64,000 bases of DNA. Source: Seonamhaeicola maritimus (GTDB lineage: Bacteria > Bacteroidota > Bacteroidia > Flavobacteriales > Flavobacteriaceae). Of the stretch, positions 35,174 through 42,970 are shown one piece after another (position 1 is the first letter of the stretch; the number at the start of each line of letters is the position of its first letter). The notes beneath the pieces were generated by a model. The model was not told the DNA's origin and did not search any database. It saw only the letters and a program-made list of their open reading frames with translations. The DNA is taken from the NCBI RefSeq assembly GCF_008056315.1, contig NZ_VRKQ01000016.1:517-64516 (forward strand), given 5' to 3'. The position numbers and the translations under genes are program-made.

Positions 35174-35299
35174 AACAATGGCTATAAGTAATTGCTTGAG
35201 GATGGTAAGCGCCAATCGGAATATTCTCCGAATATTCCTCACTCGGTGCCTTTTTGCTAACTTTGGTACTTTAAGCAACTACCCATAGCCGAGACCGTT
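35174..35299 (+). repeat. Cassette palindrome, copy c (126 bp)
   Basis: Left arm AAC-aat-GGCTATAAGTAATTGC; right arm in reverse complement AAC-ggtctc-GGCTATGGGTAGTTGC. Outside the arms, AAGCACAAC and GTTGTGCTT also pair. Interior hairpin GGAATATTC / GAATATTCC. Confidence 0.88.
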
Positions 35300-35332
35300 G
35301 TGCTTAATTAGAATCAAAATCGTAAAGGTTTG

Positions 35333-35788
35333 ATGATAAAAAAACTTCAAAATAACGACATTAAAATATCAAGTCAGATACATTCTGTTTTTCAATTATC
35401 ATATGCTATCGAAGCAGAGCTTTTGGGCGCAAATGATTTTCCTCCACTAAAAAGACCTCTTGAAAGTTATCTTGAAAGTGATAATGAATTTTACGGATAC
35501 CTTGAAAATAATGAATTAGCAGGAGTCATAGAAGTTGAACGGACTGACAAACACATAGATATCAATAGTTTGGTCGTGAAGCCAAAATTTTTTAGACGCG
35601 GAATAGGAAAAAAATTAATGGAATTTACTTTCAATAGATTTGACTCGGAACTTTTTATTGTTGAAACAGGTGTTAAAAACAAACCTGCTACTGAGTTATA
35701 CAAAAAACTTGGATTCAAAGAAATGAAACAGTGGAATACTGACTTTGGAATTAGAAAAATCCTATTTGAAAAAAGAATAAATAACTAA
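35333..35788 (+). CDS. GNAT family N-acetyltransferase, cassette 3
   Basis: 151 residues from ATG 35333. GNAT fold with acetyl-CoA motif A VVKPKFFRRGIGKKLMEFTF (R-x-x-G-x-G/A pattern RRGIGK, about residues 86-91), a preceding strand DINSLVV, and the C-terminal NKPATELYKKLGFKE motif B. Substrate unknown. Small acetyltransferases are frequent integron cargo. Flank 35297-35310 and the reverse complement of 35782-35795 agree at 11 of 14 positions. Confidence 0.88.
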   Translation: MIKKLQNNDIKISSQIHSVFQLSYAIEAELLGANDFPPLKRPLESYLESDNEFYGYLENNELAGVIEVERTDKHIDINSLVVKPKFFRRGIGKKLMEFTFNRFDSELFIVETGVKNKPATELYKKLGFKEMKQWNTDFGIRKILFEKRINN

Positions 35789-35792
35789 GCTC

Positions 35793-35917
35793 AAAAAGGT
35801 ATAATCGCAATTACAGCGGATTCGACTACGTCCGAATCCACACGGAATTGTTAAAGTCAGTGCTTAATCGAATAATAACGTATATTAACCTGTAACTGAC
35901 GGTTATACGAAGCCGTT
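35793..35917 (+). repeat. Cassette palindrome, copy d (125 bp)
   Basis: Left arm AAA-aag-GTATAATCGCAATTAC (outer AAC decayed to AAA); right arm in reverse complement AAC-ggcttc-GTATAACCGTCAGTTAC. Interior hairpin GGATTCG / CGAATCC. Left arm begins 4 nt after the acetyltransferase stop. Confidence 0.85.
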
Positions 35918-35955
35918 AGCTGTAACTCAAGGACAGCCGAAAAATCATTAAACAG

Positions 35956-37005
35956 ATGAAAGTGAAATTGAACATATTTATTTTTTTCAACGCATTGGTT
36001 TTATTGACATCTTGTAATGGACAGACCTCAAACAAACAAGTTAAGACTGAAAACATTGTTAAGGGTGAAACTGTGTCAATACTTGGTAATAGCGTAATGG
36101 TAATTTTTCAAGACAGTAAGAACGATTATTGGTTTGGTAGTTGGGAAACTGGAATATATAAATACGATGGAAAAACAATAGTTAATTACACAACAAAACA
36201 CGGTTTACTAAACAACAGAATAGATGAAATAAAAGAAGATATATTTGGCAACATTTATTTTTCCAGCGCAAACGCAATCTCAGAAATATCAAAGTTTAAC
36301 GGAAAGACATTCACAACTTTGAAGGCAATTCCCAGTGAGAACTGGAAACTTGATTCCACAGATATGTGGTTTAAATACTCTTATGGAAATACAGGGAAAG
36401 TATATCGTTATGATGGTACTACTTTATTTGAATTGCAGTTGCCAAATCCACCAAACCTCTCAAACCCTTTTGCTGTTTACAGTATCTACAAAGACATAGA
36501 AGAGAATATTTGGTTTGGTACAAACCCTCTTGGAGTTTGTCGGTACAATGGAAAATCGTTTGACTGGATTACTGAAGAAGACGTAACCGAATTTCGCAAC
36601 GAAGGTGCAAACGGAGTACGTTCAATTGCTGAAGACCAAAATGGCAACTTTTGGTTTAATACCGAATATCGATATGGTGTTTATGACAGCACAACATTAA
36701 AAAGCAATAAGTTTTACTCAAGACATCAAAGTATAGGTGGTTTAGATGGTAAAAAAGACAGCAATTTGGACGAGTATTTATCAACTGTAAAAGATAACAA
36801 TAACAATTTGTGGTTTGTAACCTATCTTGATGGTGTTTGGAAATATGATGGAACGAAAATTACACACTATGCCGTTCAAGACAATTCCAAACAGATTGCT
36901 CTATTCAGCATATACAAAGATAACAAAGGCGACCTTTGGCTAGGGACTCAAGAAAACGGAGCATATAAATTCAATGGAACAGCATTTGAAAAATTCATAA
37001 AATAA
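35956..37005 (+). CDS. Regulator-propeller lipoprotein, cassette 4
   Basis: 349 residues. Signal peptide with lipobox LLTSC (Cys20). The mature part is a run of two-component-regulator propeller (Reg_prop) blades recognised by the repeated NDYWFGSWETGIYKYDG, EENIWFGTNPLGVCRYNG, NNNLWFVTYLDGVWKYDG and KGDLWLGTQENGAYKFNG. No histidine kinase or DNA-binding domain is attached, so it is an isolated sensor-like propeller. Its flanks 35915-35928 and 37018-37031 are reverse complements at 13 of 14 positions. Confidence 0.85.
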   Translation: MKVKLNIFIFFNALVLLTSCNGQTSNKQVKTENIVKGETVSILGNSVMVIFQDSKNDYWFGSWETGIYKYDGKTIVNYTTKHGLLNNRIDEIKEDIFGNIYFSSANAISEISKFNGKTFTTLKAIPSENWKLDSTDMWFKYSYGNTGKVYRYDGTTLFELQLPNPPNLSNPFAVYSIYKDIEENIWFGTNPLGVCRYNGKSFDWITEEDVTEFRNEGANGVRSIAEDQNGNFWFNTEYRYGVYDSTTLKSNKFYSRHQSIGGLDGKKDSNLDEYLSTVKDNNNNLWFVTYLDGVWKYDGTKITHYAVQDNSKQIALFSIYKDNKGDLWLGTQENGAYKFNGTAFEKFIK

Positions 37006-37028
37006 CGAATGAAAAAAGAGCTACAGCT

Positions 37029-37155
37029 AACAACATGTATAATTAATTGCTTTGGCAAGTGCTTATTTGGAAAATTCCTTCGGAATTTTCTCATGTTCGT
37101 TTTCGTTTACTAAATTAGTTGCTGAAACACGCAACTAAGCATACACAAAACTGTT
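37029..37155 (+). repeat. Cassette palindrome, copy e (127 bp)
   Basis: Left arm AAC-aac-ATGTATAATTAATTGC; right arm in reverse complement AAC-agtttt-GTGTATGCTTAGTTGC. Interior hairpin GAAAATTCC / GGAATTTTC. Confidence 0.85.
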
Positions 37156-37229
37156 AGCCTTCATTATCTGACAAATTCTATTCAAATAAACTGAAACTGC
37201 TATCTTTAGAAAAATTAACCAGAATTTAA

Positions 37230-37981
37230 ATGATAAAATTCTTTAAAAAATTTGACAAAAACTGCTTTCTGAAAACAAATTTAGCAAGTATCTGCTTTAT
37301 GCCATTGGAGAGATTATTCTTGTTGTTATAGGTATTTTAATAGCTTTGTATATTAACAACTTGAATACTAATCGAAAAACTCAAAGCACTATTATAAACT
37401 ATTATGAGCGGATAAATGAAGAGTTAAAACATGAAATTGAGACCCAAAAAAGTAATAGAGTTGCATTTCAAGATTTAGCTAACAAAAGTATACGCACATT
37501 AAACATTTTAAACACCAATAATAAAGACTCTATTTTTACCTTAAAAGAATTGCTAGGCGCAACAGCTACGGGTTGGGAATTAAACATTACATTGCCAGTA
37601 TCAGATGAGTTTATTAGTAGTAATTACTTGACCGAAGTTGAGAATGATTCTCTTAAGTTGGAGTTTAATTTTATTTCCAAAATGAAAGAATATTTACCAA
37701 TTCATAATGACATTAAGAAGTTACAATATGTTAATACAATAGAACCTTTTTTTAATAAGCATATTAATTATAGCCATGTGGCTCATGAACTGTATAAAGA
37801 TAACCTAGTTATTGGAGGACCACCAACAAATTATGAAATCCTATTTGATAATATGGAGTTTTGGAATATTGTTACTTTTAGACTAGAAAATATTACTTCT
37901 GATTTAAGACTAATAGATAGAATTATTAGAAGCTTTGAATTTATGAATCGGGAAATTGAAAAGGAATTAAAAAATAATTAA
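37230..37981 (+). pseudogene. DUF6090-type membrane protein, frameshifted start, cassette 5
   Basis: An ATG at 37230 opens MIKFFKKFD, but the recognisable body is in another frame: QKLLSENKFSKYLLYAIGE, IILVVIGILIALYINNLNTN, then a soluble helical region to 37981. That body matches the MIKFFRKIRQ...IGILIALQINNW pattern of DUF6090 proteins. One A is missing from the A-run at about 37245-37250, and TGA stands at 37253-37255 where the family has Arg. Translation could only restart downstream (for example TTG 37346), removing the membrane helix. Hence a probable pseudogene, unless the base is a sequencing error. Confidence 0.75.
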
Positions 37982-38008
37982 TAAACTAAAATTAAGAGAT
38001 TGTAAACT

Positions 38009-38131
38009 TAAGACGTGTATAATTCATGCTTCTCATTAACTTCAAATAAAATTCCTAACTTTAAACAAACAATTGGTTTTCATCGGAATTATCCTAGGGA
38101 CGGTTCCGCACAAATCATACACGAACACGAT
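38009..38131 (+). repeat. Cassette palindrome, copy f (123 bp)
   Basis: Left inner arm GTGTATAATTCATGC (from 38015); right arm in reverse complement ATC-gtgttc-GTGTATGATTTGTGC. The outer AAC/GTT triplets have decayed (TAA and GAT) but the length and arm spacing are kept. Confidence 0.75.
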
Positions 38132-38147
38132 TGCTAACAATTAGATT

Positions 38148-40028
38148 ATGAAAATAAAGCATTCTATCATATTCACATTACTATCCTTAAGCATTTATGG
38201 TCAAAGTAGTTTATACATGCCGATTGAATTTCAAAACGCATATAAAAATAAGACAAGAGCACTTAATGGAAACCCTGGAGAAAATTATTGGCAAAACTCA
38301 AGTTCGTATACAATTTCGGCTGAAATAGAACCTGAAACATGGAAAATAAGAGGTAGTGAAAAAATTACATATACCAATAATAGTCCGGATAGCCTAACAT
38401 CAATTATTATAAAGACTTATCCTAATCACTATAAAAAAGGGATGCCAAGAGCAAATCGGGTACCATTAGAAACACTTAGTGATGGAATGCTAATAACTGA
38501 TTTAACAATTGATAATTCTTCCGTTTCAATGGATAACAATCCAAATGTTAAAATTCAAAGTACTTATATTGAAATACAACTTTCTAATCCTATTCTTCCA
38601 CATAGCTCGGTTATTTTAAATTTAAACTGGACTACACAAATGCCATCGATATACGTAAATAGAATTGGAGCGTATGATGATAATAGCGCTTTTATTGGGT
38701 ACTGGTATCCTCAAATAGCGCGATATGATGATATAGATGGATGGGACAGAATTGAGTATTTAGGAATACAAGAATTTAATACCGATTTTGCGTCTTTTGA
38801 TGTAAAGATAAAAGTGCCTAGTGGTTATAATGTTTGGGCTACTGGAGATTTACTAAATCCAAAAGAAGTATTAACAGAAGAAGAATTAAAACGATATAAT
38901 AAAGCCAAGAAATCTAATGAAGAAGTAACCATAATTTCTGGCACTAATTCTCCACTAAAAATAGATGGAGAGGAGATATGGCATTATAAAGCACTTAATG
39001 TTAAAGATTTTGCTTTTGGTGTCAGTAATACCTTTAAATGGATAAGTAATACTGTAACTATTAATGGTAAAAAAGTGATATCTAGCGTGGTATATGATAC
39101 CAAGTATAACACCCCAGCTAAAAGATTATTAGAGGTTCAAGAAAAAGGATTAATATATGCTTCAAATATCTCTCCCGGTATAACATATCCATATAATAGA
39201 TTTACCACGTTTATTGGAGTACCAGAATTTGATGGTCAAGAGTTTCCCATGTTAGCCAATAATGGAATGGGTTATCGAGAAATTGATAATACACATGTAA
39301 CCCAACATGAATTGGCACACACTTATTTTCCTTTTTATGCTGGTATTAATGAGGTTAAATACTCTTGGATGGAAGAAAGTTGGGCTATTTATTTTACTAT
39401 AAAGTTTATACAATCTTATTATAAAAACAAAGAAGAAGAAAATGCAGAGTTGAATAGAAATTTAAAGGCATATAATAAGTCTGCTGGATATATGTGGGAA
39501 GTTCCTCTTATAACTCCTTCTTATTTATTTGCTTACAAACCATCACATATACAATTGTCATATAGAAAGCCTGCGTTTATGTACTTTACTTTAGAGAATA
39601 TGTTAGGTGAAGAAGTTTTTGAGAAATGTCTTAAAACATATATCAATCGATGGGCAGGTAAACATCCCACGCCTTATGATTTTATGTTTACTTTTAATAC
39701 AGTTAGTGATCAAAATCTTAATTGGTTTTGGAATGCTTGGGTTTTTAAAACTGGTTATGGTGATTTAGAAATAACGAAAGTAGATTTTAACAATTCGAAA
39801 GTTATAGTTAGCAATATTGGAGGGCTTCCTTTACCAATTAAATTACAACTGACTTATAAAAATGGAAGCAAACAACATATTGAAAGAACAGCTAATGTTT
39901 GGAGTCAAAGTAATGATTTAGTATTTATTGACGTTGATGATATTAAAAACTTAACATCAGTTAAATTAATTACAAATATGTATCCTGATTCAGATTTAAA
40001 TAATAATAATTTAGAAATAAAACTGTAG
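38148..40028 (+). CDS. M1 family metallopeptidase, cassette 6
   Basis: 626 residues with a signal peptide (IIFTLLSLSIYGQ). Gluzincin aminopeptidase: zinc motif HELAH with H387, E388 and H391, and the third ligand E410 in WMEESWA, exactly the HExxH-18-E spacing. The substrate-binding GAMEN-like loop is represented near GVPEFDGQEFPML. N-terminal beta-domain at about 50-290 (IVSA-like TYTNNSPDSLTSIIIKTYPN). Expected to be a periplasmic or surface peptidase. It is much larger than usual integron cargo. Its start follows copy f by only 16 nt, and GATTGCTA (38129-38136) resembles the reverse-complemented 3' flank GTTAGCTA. Confidence 0.87.
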   Translation: MKIKHSIIFTLLSLSIYGQSSLYMPIEFQNAYKNKTRALNGNPGENYWQNSSSYTISAEIEPETWKIRGSEKITYTNNSPDSLTSIIIKTYPNHYKKGMPRANRVPLETLSDGMLITDLTIDNSSVSMDNNPNVKIQSTYIEIQLSNPILPHSSVILNLNWTTQMPSIYVNRIGAYDDNSAFIGYWYPQIARYDDIDGWDRIEYLGIQEFNTDFASFDVKIKVPSGYNVWATGDLLNPKEVLTEEELKRYNKAKKSNEEVTIISGTNSPLKIDGEEIWHYKALNVKDFAFGVSNTFKWISNTVTINGKKVISSVVYDTKYNTPAKRLLEVQEKGLIYASNISPGITYPYNRFTTFIGVPEFDGQEFPMLANNGMGYREIDNTHVTQHELAHTYFPFYAGINEVKYSWMEESWAIYFTIKFIQSYYKNKEEENAELNRNLKAYNKSAGYMWEVPLITPSYLFAYKPSHIQLSYRKPAFMYFTLENMLGEEVFEKCLKTYINRWAGKHPTPYDFMFTFNTVSDQNLNWFWNAWVFKTGYGDLEITKVDFNNSKVIVSNIGGLPLPIKLQLTYKNGSKQHIERTANVWSQSNDLVFIDVDDIKNLTSVKLITNMYPDSDLNNNNLEIKL

Positions 40029-40030
40029 CT

Positions 40031-40155
40031 AACAATGGCTATAATTCATTGCGCTTGAATTACGATTAGGAATTCAACGCTTATTTGCTAACTTTCGTCT
40101 ACAGCGGAAAGAATCCTGCGGATTTTTCCACAACGAAATCATAACCGAGACCGTT
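40031..40155 (+). repeat. Cassette palindrome, copy g (125 bp)
   Basis: Left arm AAC-aat-GGCTATAATTCATTGCG; right arm in reverse complement AAC-ggtctc-GGTTATGATTTCGTTG. Interior hairpin GGAAAGAATCC / GGATTTTTCC. Very close in its outer 20 bases to copy c. Confidence 0.87.
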
Positions 40156-40200
40156 GTCTGCTATTAAAAGCAAATATTTAACAATTAATTTGAACCACAT

Positions 40201-40632
40201 ATGAATCTAATTAAGCACACCATTCTTTACATCATCGTACCCATTTCTTTAATTGGCTGTATGAGTAAAAACAACAACAAACCTGATTCTTACAAGTTAG
40301 CTGAAAAAGAAGTGAAACAACAAGTGAAAAAGAGTCACCAAGGCACAATTATGTTTATTGTGAGGTTAAAGACCAAACTTACAGAAGAAGAATTGGTACG
40401 TAGAGCGAAGGAGCGTGTACCTCAGTTTAGAGCACTTCCTGGACTGATACAGAAGTATTATATAAAAACTAAAAATCCGGGAGAATTTGGAGGTGTTTAC
40501 ATATGGGATTCGATGGAATCATTTAAAAAGTACAAAGAGTCTGATTTGGTTAAGTCTATTGCAGCAGCCTATGAGGTAACAGAGCCACCATCAACCGAAT
40601 TAATTGACTTAATGTTCGAATTAAGAGATTAA
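40201..40632 (+). CDS. Lipoprotein with ABM/YdhR-like domain, cassette 7
   Basis: 143 residues. Lipobox ISLIGC (Cys20). The mature part resembles a YdhR-type mono-oxygenase-like alpha/beta-barrel unit: HQGTIMFIVRLKTKLTEEEL, then ERVPQFRALPGLIQKYYIKT and FGGVYIWDSMESFKKYKES. YdhR proteins are cytoplasmic in other bacteria, so a lipid-anchored version is unusual. No catalytic residues can be assigned. Confidence 0.75.
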   Translation: MNLIKHTILYIIVPISLIGCMSKNNNKPDSYKLAEKEVKQQVKKSHQGTIMFIVRLKTKLTEEELVRRAKERVPQFRALPGLIQKYYIKTKNPGEFGGVYIWDSMESFKKYKESDLVKSIAAAYEVTEPPSTELIDLMFELRD

Positions 40633-40660
40633 CAACATACAAGATTGTATAAGCGGCATT
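40631..40660 (+). repeat. Left half-site after cassette 7
   Basis: AAC-aac followed, after about 10 extra bases, by GTATAAGCGGCATT. This fits the left arm of the palindrome family, but no complementary right arm follows. Confidence 0.45.
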
Positions 40661-40670
40661 AAAACAAACG

Positions 40671-40778
40671 ATTATATTCCAGTCTTATTCCATTTACCTT
40701 GATGAAAAATTGTATAAACCTTTGAAAACAATAATTGAAAAAATATTGGAATCCATTGAAAAAGAATTAAATAAATAA
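40671..40778 (+). pseudogene. 3' end of a truncated cassette gene
   Basis: The open frame IIFQSYSIYLDEKLYKPLKT followed by IIEKILESIEKELNK ends at TAA 40776-40778. The charged helical tail ending IEKEL resembles the C-terminus of DUF6090-type proteins such as cassette 5. No start or N-terminal region is present. It is followed 9 nt later by another left half-site, as expected for the end of a unit. Confidence 0.5.
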
Positions 40779-40787
40779 CCAAAGCAC

Positions 40788-40809
40788 AACAACATTTATA
40801 GTGCATTAC
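40788..40809 (+). repeat. Solitary left half-site at array end
   Basis: AAC-aac-ATTTATAGTGCATTAC, preceded by AAAGCAC. Fits the left arm of the family, with no right arm in the following 300 bases. The stretch 40810-41148 is otherwise empty, AT-rich sequence. Confidence 0.5.
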
Positions 40810-41148
40810 CTAGTTCATGTCAGATTACAAAAAATCCTTACAGATTTTCTATTTGGTTTGTTTTTAATATCCTAAAAGTATTTTCAAAAAACTTACCAAA
40901 CCTATTCTTTACTTTTATTTTAAAAAGAAAAAATCAGCACTCTCATGTTTTAAAATTTTCAGCAATATTACTCAATCATAAAAATCAAATCGGTCATATT
41001 ATATATTCTTTACGAATATCACAAAAATCAAATCAAAGTATATTAATTCCATAAATTCAACTATATAAAATTACTATATTCACAACTTTTCAACTTATAA
41101 ACAGTGATTTTTTCACTTTTAAAACCAACTAAAATTTTCAATATTTTT

Positions 41149-42402
41149 ATGGAAGAAGTAACAACTATTGCACTAGAACAAGCAGAAATGATTCATGCGA
41201 TTGATAGTGTTTGGGTAGCCATTTGTGCTGCAATTATTTTTTTAATGGAAGGTGGTTTTGCCCTTCTTGAAGCCGGATTTGTTAGAGCCAAAAACGCCAT
41301 GAGTATTATAGCGAAAGTTATGATAGACATAGCAGTTGGTGGTCTCGCATTTTACATTGTTGGCTTTGGAATTGCCTATGGAAACTCCAATGGGTGGTTT
41401 GCCTTTGATATTGGCATAACCACTGAAGATTTAGGACTAGGGCTAACCGTTTCAAACAAATTATTCTGGTTCATTCAATTAGGTTTTGCCATTGCAGCCA
41501 TATCCATTGTATCTGGAGCTGTAGCAGAGCGTATGAAAGTATGGGCTTACGCCATTTTTGTTTTTGTATTTTGTGCCATCATGTATCCATTGGCGGCTAA
41601 TTGGGTATGGAATCCAGAAGGCTGGCTTGCCGTAAGAGGATTTAACGACTTTGCCGGTTCATCTGCCGTACACGCCATGGGTGGTTTTGCTGCTTTGGCT
41701 GCTGCCATTGTTTTAGGCCCGCGTATTGGTAAATATCAACCAGATGGTACATCCAACCCTATTCCAGGTCATAACTTACCATTAGCTGCGGTTGGTGGAT
41801 TTATATTATGGTTTGGATGGTTTGGTTTTAACCCAGGTTCTACATTATCAGCAGTTGGAAATTGGGAATTAATAGGAACAGTAGTTACAAATACATTTTT
41901 AGCATCGGCCGCTGGCGGCGTTTCTACAATGCTTTACACCTATTTTAGATACGGACAAATAGATGTTACTATGGCCATAAATGGTGTATTAGCTGGACTT
42001 GTTGCCATAACAGCTGGTTGTAATGTAGTAGATTCTAATTCAGCCATTATTATAGGGTTAGTAGCAGGTGTGTTAGTAGATGTTGCTGTATTATTTTTCG
42101 ATAAAATAAAAATTGATGATCCCGTAGGAGCGATTGCTGTTCATGGTATCAATGGATTATTTGGAACCATAGCCGTTGGACTTTTCGCGTCAGAAAGTGG
42201 TCTATTTTTTGGCGGTGGCATTGATTTACTAGCAACTCAAGCATTAGGTGTACTAGTGATTGGTAGTTTTTCATTTTTAGTCACATATTTATTAATGATT
42301 ATCCTTAAAAAGACCGTTGGTGTAAGAGTAACTCCTAGAGAAGAAAGAGCAGGAATAGATGCTGTTTCGTTTGGAGTAGAAGCCTATACAGTTTTTGAAT
42401 AA
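41149..42402 (+). CDS. amt: Ammonium transporter (Amt/MEP/Rh family)
   Basis: 417 residues from ATG 41149; a GTG at 41104 is in frame but precedes no conserved sequence. Inner-membrane ammonium channel with 11 helices. Conserved: FLMEGGFALLEAGFVRAKNA, AGSSAVHAMGG (pore-lining first His), GFILWFGWFGFNPGS, and VGAIAVHGINGLFGT (second pore His). Directly followed by a PII gene (36 nt), the classical amtB-glnK arrangement in which PII blocks the pore when nitrogen is plentiful. Confidence 0.95.
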   Translation: MEEVTTIALEQAEMIHAIDSVWVAICAAIIFLMEGGFALLEAGFVRAKNAMSIIAKVMIDIAVGGLAFYIVGFGIAYGNSNGWFAFDIGITTEDLGLGLTVSNKLFWFIQLGFAIAAISIVSGAVAERMKVWAYAIFVFVFCAIMYPLAANWVWNPEGWLAVRGFNDFAGSSAVHAMGGFAALAAAIVLGPRIGKYQPDGTSNPIPGHNLPLAAVGGFILWFGWFGFNPGSTLSAVGNWELIGTVVTNTFLASAAGGVSTMLYTYFRYGQIDVTMAINGVLAGLVAITAGCNVVDSNSAIIIGLVAGVLVDVAVLFFDKIKIDDPVGAIAVHGINGLFGTIAVGLFASESGLFFGGGIDLLATQALGVLVIGSFSFLVTYLLMIILKKTVGVRVTPREERAGIDAVSFGVEAYTVFE

Positions 42403-42438
42403 TTATGCACTATTAATAAAAATAAATAACATATACAT

Positions 42439-42780
42439 ATGAAAAAAGTAGAAGCCGTAATAAGACCCTCTAAACTAAAAGCGGTTCAAAAAGGTTTAAA
42501 AGAGGCGGGTATACCTTGTTTAACTGTACTTCCTGTAAAAGGTTCGGGCCTACAAAATAGCTTTTCAGAACGTTATAGAGGTACTGAGCAATCTATGATA
42601 CTACAAACAAGAACTATGATTATTTGCGTTGTGAGTGATGAAAATCTGGAATTATGTATTGACACCATTCTAGATAATTCATCAGAAGGACAAGTAGGAG
42701 ATGGAAAAATATTTGTTTATAACGTAGAAGAAGCCATTAGAATAAGAACTAGAACACGTGGTGCTGAAGCTATAAAATAA
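42439..42780 (+). CDS. PII nitrogen regulatory protein
   Basis: 113 residues. Trimeric PII signal protein that binds ATP/ADP and 2-oxoglutarate and controls Amt. N-terminal MKKVEAVIRPSKLKAVQKGL, the 2-oxoglutarate-contacting Q39, ATP-site VGDGKIFVYNVEEAIRIRT, and the C-terminal RTRG. The T-loop (about 37-55) is divergent: the uridylylated Tyr51 is Gln, Lys58 is Arg, and Phe36 is Ser, so GlnD-type uridylylation at Y51 is not possible. Lies 36 nt after amt and ends at a strong terminator. Confidence 0.93.
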   Translation: MKKVEAVIRPSKLKAVQKGLKEAGIPCLTVLPVKGSGLQNSFSERYRGTEQSMILQTRTMIICVVSDENLELCIDTILDNSSEGQVGDGKIFVYNVEEAIRIRTRTRGAEAIK

Positions 42781-42814
42781 TAAGCTACAGAGAAACCAAA
42801 ATCTAAAAGATTAA

Positions 42815-42844
42815 AAATCCTGATATTTATATCAGGATTTTTTC
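42815..42844 (+). terminator. Terminator of amt-PII operon
   Basis: Perfect 12-bp stem AAATCCTGATAT / ATATCAGGATTT with a TT loop, followed by more T. Confidence 0.92.
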
Positions 42845-42970
42845 TTTATACGAATTTCAATTAAACTTAATATTATTTTAGAAAAATAATAAAATCTAAA
42901 AAGATTGTATATTCAACATTAAATATTTCTACTAAAAACCACGCGGTATAAAAATTCTATTTACTTCAAA

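Noticed and set aside
34363-40155. Calling copies b-g true attC sites
   Set aside because: The ends are GTTGTNC or GTTAGCC rather than GTTRRRY, the spacers are asymmetric, and no integrase is visible. I therefore describe them as cassette palindromes only.
34363-40155. Palindromes as ordinary transcription terminators
   Set aside because: The stems have large interiors, no T tract after the right arm, and conserved outer sequence; the true terminators in this window look different.
33552-40809. CRISPR array
   Set aside because: Repeats are palindromic arms of varied sequence around whole genes, not short identical repeats with spacers, and no cas genes occur.
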